From an uncultured Collinsella sp. (lineage in GTDB: Bacteria; Actinomycetota; Coriobacteriia; Coriobacteriales; Coriobacteriaceae), in assembly GCA_900555555.1 (NCBI GenBank), contig USLK01000014.1, positions 1 through 6,506 of the forward strand: a DNA stretch of 6,506 nucleotides, written 5' to 3'. A model generated the notes under the pieces. That model saw only the letters and a list, made by a program, of their open reading frames with translations. It was not told where the DNA came from and made no database searches. Shown here one piece after another: positions 5,220 to 6,506 of the stretch (its first letter is position 1; every line of letters starts with the position of its first letter). Both the position numbers and the translations under genes were made by a program.

Positions 5220-5275
5220 AACAGCAGGTAAAACCGTTATAATAGACCGAGAGATTTACCGATAGGAGGTTACCG
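5194..5275 (+). promoter_or_regulatory. Promoter and ACCG-repeat cluster before the coiled-coil gene
   Basis: A perfect -10 box TATAAT lies at 5238-5243, about 35 bases before ATG 5278. No good -35 is found at 17 bases; a TTGACG at 5194-5199 is too distant for this -10. The region carries repeated ACCG words at 5202, 5212, 5233, 5246, 5258 and 5272. Three of them are ACCGATA (5202, 5212, 5258), and 5201-5208 and 5211-5218 form a tandem GACCGATA. ATAACG (5206-5211) mirrors CGTTAT (5235-5240). This looks like an operator, perhaps for the helix-turn-helix protein encoded just downstream. The left part overlaps the last codons of rep. Confidence 0.6.
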
Positions 5276-5277
5276 GC

Positions 5278-5784
5278 ATGGCGGAGGTCACGAAGCGGCA
5301 GCTCGCCGAGCAGATAGGCTGTACAAAGCAGACCATCACCAAGGCCATGCAGGGCCTCGACCTCGGCGGGCACGTGGTCAGGCGCGGCCAGACGGACTAC
5401 TTCGACGAGTACGCCGCCTCGGCAATCGCAGACGTGCTCGCCCCGAGGTTCGCCAAGCCGACAGACCTCGGGAGCAAGGACGTCCTGCTGGAACTCCTCG
5501 ACCACTACAAGGCAGCGCTTGCCGACAGCGAGGCGATGCGCAGGGCCGAGGCCGAACGGCACGCCGAGGAGCTTGAGCGCTATCGCGACATGCTTTCCGG
5601 TCTTGAGGATGAGCTTGACGACCGCGCCGCGATGCTCGCGGACGAGCGCGTGCTTAACTCGGAGCTGGGGGCGAAGCTCGCCTCTGCTCGCGAGGCCCTT
5701 TCCGAAATCAAGGCCGCCCCGTTCTGGAAGCGCCACGCCATCGCCGCCCGCGCGCTCTTGCCGTCTCCGGGGGAGTCCGATTGA
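5278..5784 (+). CDS. HTH and coiled-coil plasmid protein (rep-associated)
   Basis: A 168-aa protein. Residues 5-24 (T-K-R-Q-L-A-E-Q-I-G-C-T-K-Q-T-I-T-K-A-M) form a helix-turn-helix, with a wing-like segment to about residue 45. Residues about 70-145 are a long charged coiled coil rich in Glu, Arg, Ala and Leu. The end has A-A-P-F-W-K-R-H (147-154), like the P-F/W-W-K-R tail of proteins encoded after rep genes on Gram-positive theta plasmids (DUF536-type). The design also recalls KfrA-type partition or regulatory proteins. A role in copy control, partition or operon repression is inferred. The start is supported by AGGAGGT (5264-5270), seven bases before ATG, and by its own TATAAT. Its TGA overlaps the next gene's ATG by one base (TGATG), so it heads a coupled operon of four genes. 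Confidence 0.8.
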   Translation: MAEVTKRQLAEQIGCTKQTITKAMQGLDLGGHVVRRGQTDYFDEYAASAIADVLAPRFAKPTDLGSKDVLLELLDHYKAALADSEAMRRAEAERHAEELERYRDMLSGLEDELDDRAAMLADERVLNSELGAKLASAREALSEIKAAPFWKRHAIAARALLPSPGESD

Positions 5785-6005
5785 TGACCTACCGACTCGA
5801 CGTGTTCAGGGACGCCGCGCTCTCGGAGCGCGTGGAGCGCCTGAGCCTGTCAGCGCCGTCCGACGAGCGGGCTTTGGAGCGGGCCGAGGCGGTGCGCTGG
5901 AGGTGCGAGTGCGCTGGGCAGAGCGGGGCGATCGTCCTGACGCGCGAGAACGGGGCCGTGGTGGCCCGCATGGGAAGCAGGAGGATGACGGGATATGGGG
6001 ATTAG
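5784..6005 (+). CDS. Small hypothetical protein, second gene of the operon
   Basis: A 73-aa protein starting at ATG 5784, which shares its A with the stop of the preceding gene; a TTG at 5781 would add one residue. A G-rich site (GGGGGAG, about 5769-5775) precedes it. The sequence opens with M-T-Y-R-L-D-V-F-R-D, then a helical Arg/Glu-rich part (R-A-L-E-R-A-E-A-V-R-W), two cysteines in R-C-E-C, and a strand-like I-V-L-T-R-E-N-G-A-V-V-A-R-M. No signal peptide or membrane segment is seen. I do not recognise the family. Its last 11 bases overlap the next gene. Tight packing and codon use like its neighbours support it as a real gene. Confidence 0.68.
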   Translation: MTYRLDVFRDAALSERVERLSLSAPSDERALERAEAVRWRCECAGQSGAIVLTRENGAVVARMGSRRMTGYGD

Positions 6006-6324
6006 GCCGGTGCCGTGGAGCTTCACCATCGAGTTCGACGAGGGCAAGGCGGAGTCCGCCGGGTACGACGTCGAGGAGCTGTACGACTGCACGGACAGGA
6101 ACGTCTCCCGCTACGGGTGCGTCCGCGCCGCCCGGGGGACGTGGATGGCGGCGGAGGGCGACGAGGTCGAGTCCCAGTGCCTCTCGCTGTCCCTCCTGTC
6201 GAGGGCGGATTGGTTCATGCGCACCGTCGGGTCCATCACCGCGTTCGAGGACGACACGGACGAAATCGACTACCTCGACGTGCTGCGCCGCTACGCCCCG
6301 CACCGCCTCCCGACCGGGCGGTGA
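5995..6324 (+). CDS. Small hypothetical protein, third gene of the operon
   Basis: A 109-aa acidic protein. A strong AGGAGG (5979-5984) lies ten bases before ATG 5995, inside the end of the previous gene, with which it overlaps by 11 bases. The N-terminal half has W-S-F-T-I-E-F-D-E-G and Y-D-V-E-E-L-Y-D-C-T; the middle has R-G-T-W-M-A-A-E-G-D-E-V-E-S-Q; the C-terminal part has an acidic run (F-E-D-D-T-D-E-I-D-Y). It is soluble with no membrane helix. The alternating strand and helix pattern suggests a small alpha/beta fold, but I do not recognise the family and assign no function. The next gene follows two bases after the stop. Confidence 0.72.
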   Translation: MGIRPVPWSFTIEFDEGKAESAGYDVEELYDCTDRNVSRYGCVRAARGTWMAAEGDEVESQCLSLSLLSRADWFMRTVGSITAFEDDTDEIDYLDVLRRYAPHRLPTGR

Positions 6325-6326
6325 GC

Positions 6327-6473
6327 ATGTCCAGATGGGTCGTGACCGCGCTGGTCGAGGACGGGAGCTGGGTGCCCGTGGAGGTCGAGGCGGAGTCGAT
6401 GGCCGAGGCCGTCGATTGCGCCCTCTTGCTCGATTGGGTCGAGAACGTGGTCGAGTGCCAGAGGATAGAATGA
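6327..6473 (+). CDS. Small hypothetical protein, last gene of the operon, crossing the circle junction
   Basis: A 48-aa protein that begins two bases after the previous stop, with no clear ribosome site of its own, so translation is probably coupled. The sequence has a strand-like start (R-W-V-V-T-A-L-V-E-D-G-S-W-V-P-V-E-V-E-A) followed by a helix (S-M-A-E-A-V-D-C-A-L-L-L-D-W-V). The pattern x-V-x-V-E-A-x-S-x-x-E-A-V resembles several small accessory proteins, but no family is claimed. Its 3' end falls in the terminal repeat, so codons 42-48 and the stop also appear at 2-22. An ATG overlaps its stop (ATGA, 6470-6473) and opens an 11-codon frame that is probably not a gene. Confidence 0.62.
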   Translation: MSRWVVTALVEDGSWVPVEVEAESMAEAVDCALLLDWVENVVECQRIE

Positions 6474-6506
6474 GGCCGAGGCCCGTGGCCCCCGAGCAAG
6501 CGTAGC
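6452..6506. repeat. Terminal direct repeat, right copy (circle closure)
   Basis: Identical to bases 1-55. On the true circle only one copy exists; removing it joins the small-gene operon directly to the hairpin-rich segment at 56-215. Confidence 0.93.

Noticed and set aside
6470..6505. 11-codon frame (ATG overlapping the last operon stop, ending TAG at 6503-6505; also 19-54)
   Set aside because: It has an ATGA overlap and an AGAGGATAG upstream, but it is too short and proline/arginine-rich to support as a gene. It could at most be a leader peptide.

Overview
The window is almost certainly one complete small circular plasmid of about 6,451 bp. The first 55 bases are repeated exactly as the last 55 (1-55 = 6452-6506), which is what an assembler produces when it closes a circle. 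Base composition is high in G+C, Shine-Dalgarno sites are strong (AGGAGGT) and Arg codons AGG/AGA are frequent. The proteins resemble those I associate with gut Coriobacteriia (Eggerthellaceae-type actinobacteria). That host call is an inference.

Layout. (a) 23-215 is non-coding, very G+C rich and packed with inverted repeats; it lies between the convergent ends of the small-gene operon and a mobilization gene. (b) 216-2388 is the mobilization module: a small TraD/MobC-like accessory protein on the minus strand, a 268-bp divergent intergenic region with a convincing MOBQ-type oriT, and a MobA/MobL relaxase of 540 aa. (c) 2389-3067 is a DinJ/YafQ-type toxin-antitoxin pair behind a perfect 11-bp palindromic operator. 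(d) 3068-3557 is a 490-bp region without a gene. It holds two terminator-like hairpins, an A+T-rich promoter or unwinding segment, and a long hairpin-rich leader with a 19-bp direct repeat. (e) 3558-5219 encodes the likely replication initiator, an archaeo-eukaryotic-primase-like (AEP) domain joined to a C-terminal helix-turn-helix. (f) 5278-6473 is a tightly packed operon: a DNA-binding coiled-coil protein of the kind that follows rep genes on Gram-positive plasmids, then three small unknown proteins. The last one runs across the circle junction.

How the parts fit. The AEP-like Rep probably copies the plasmid from an origin in or near 3068-3557, and the coiled-coil protein may help copy control or partition. 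The toxin-antitoxin pair keeps the plasmid in its host. The relaxase and accessory protein make the plasmid mobilizable by a helper conjugation system, since no type IV secretion genes or coupling protein are present. The least explained parts are the hairpin arrays near oriT and at 56-246, the structured rep leader, and the three small unknown genes. No antibiotic resistance, phage or CRISPR genes are seen.
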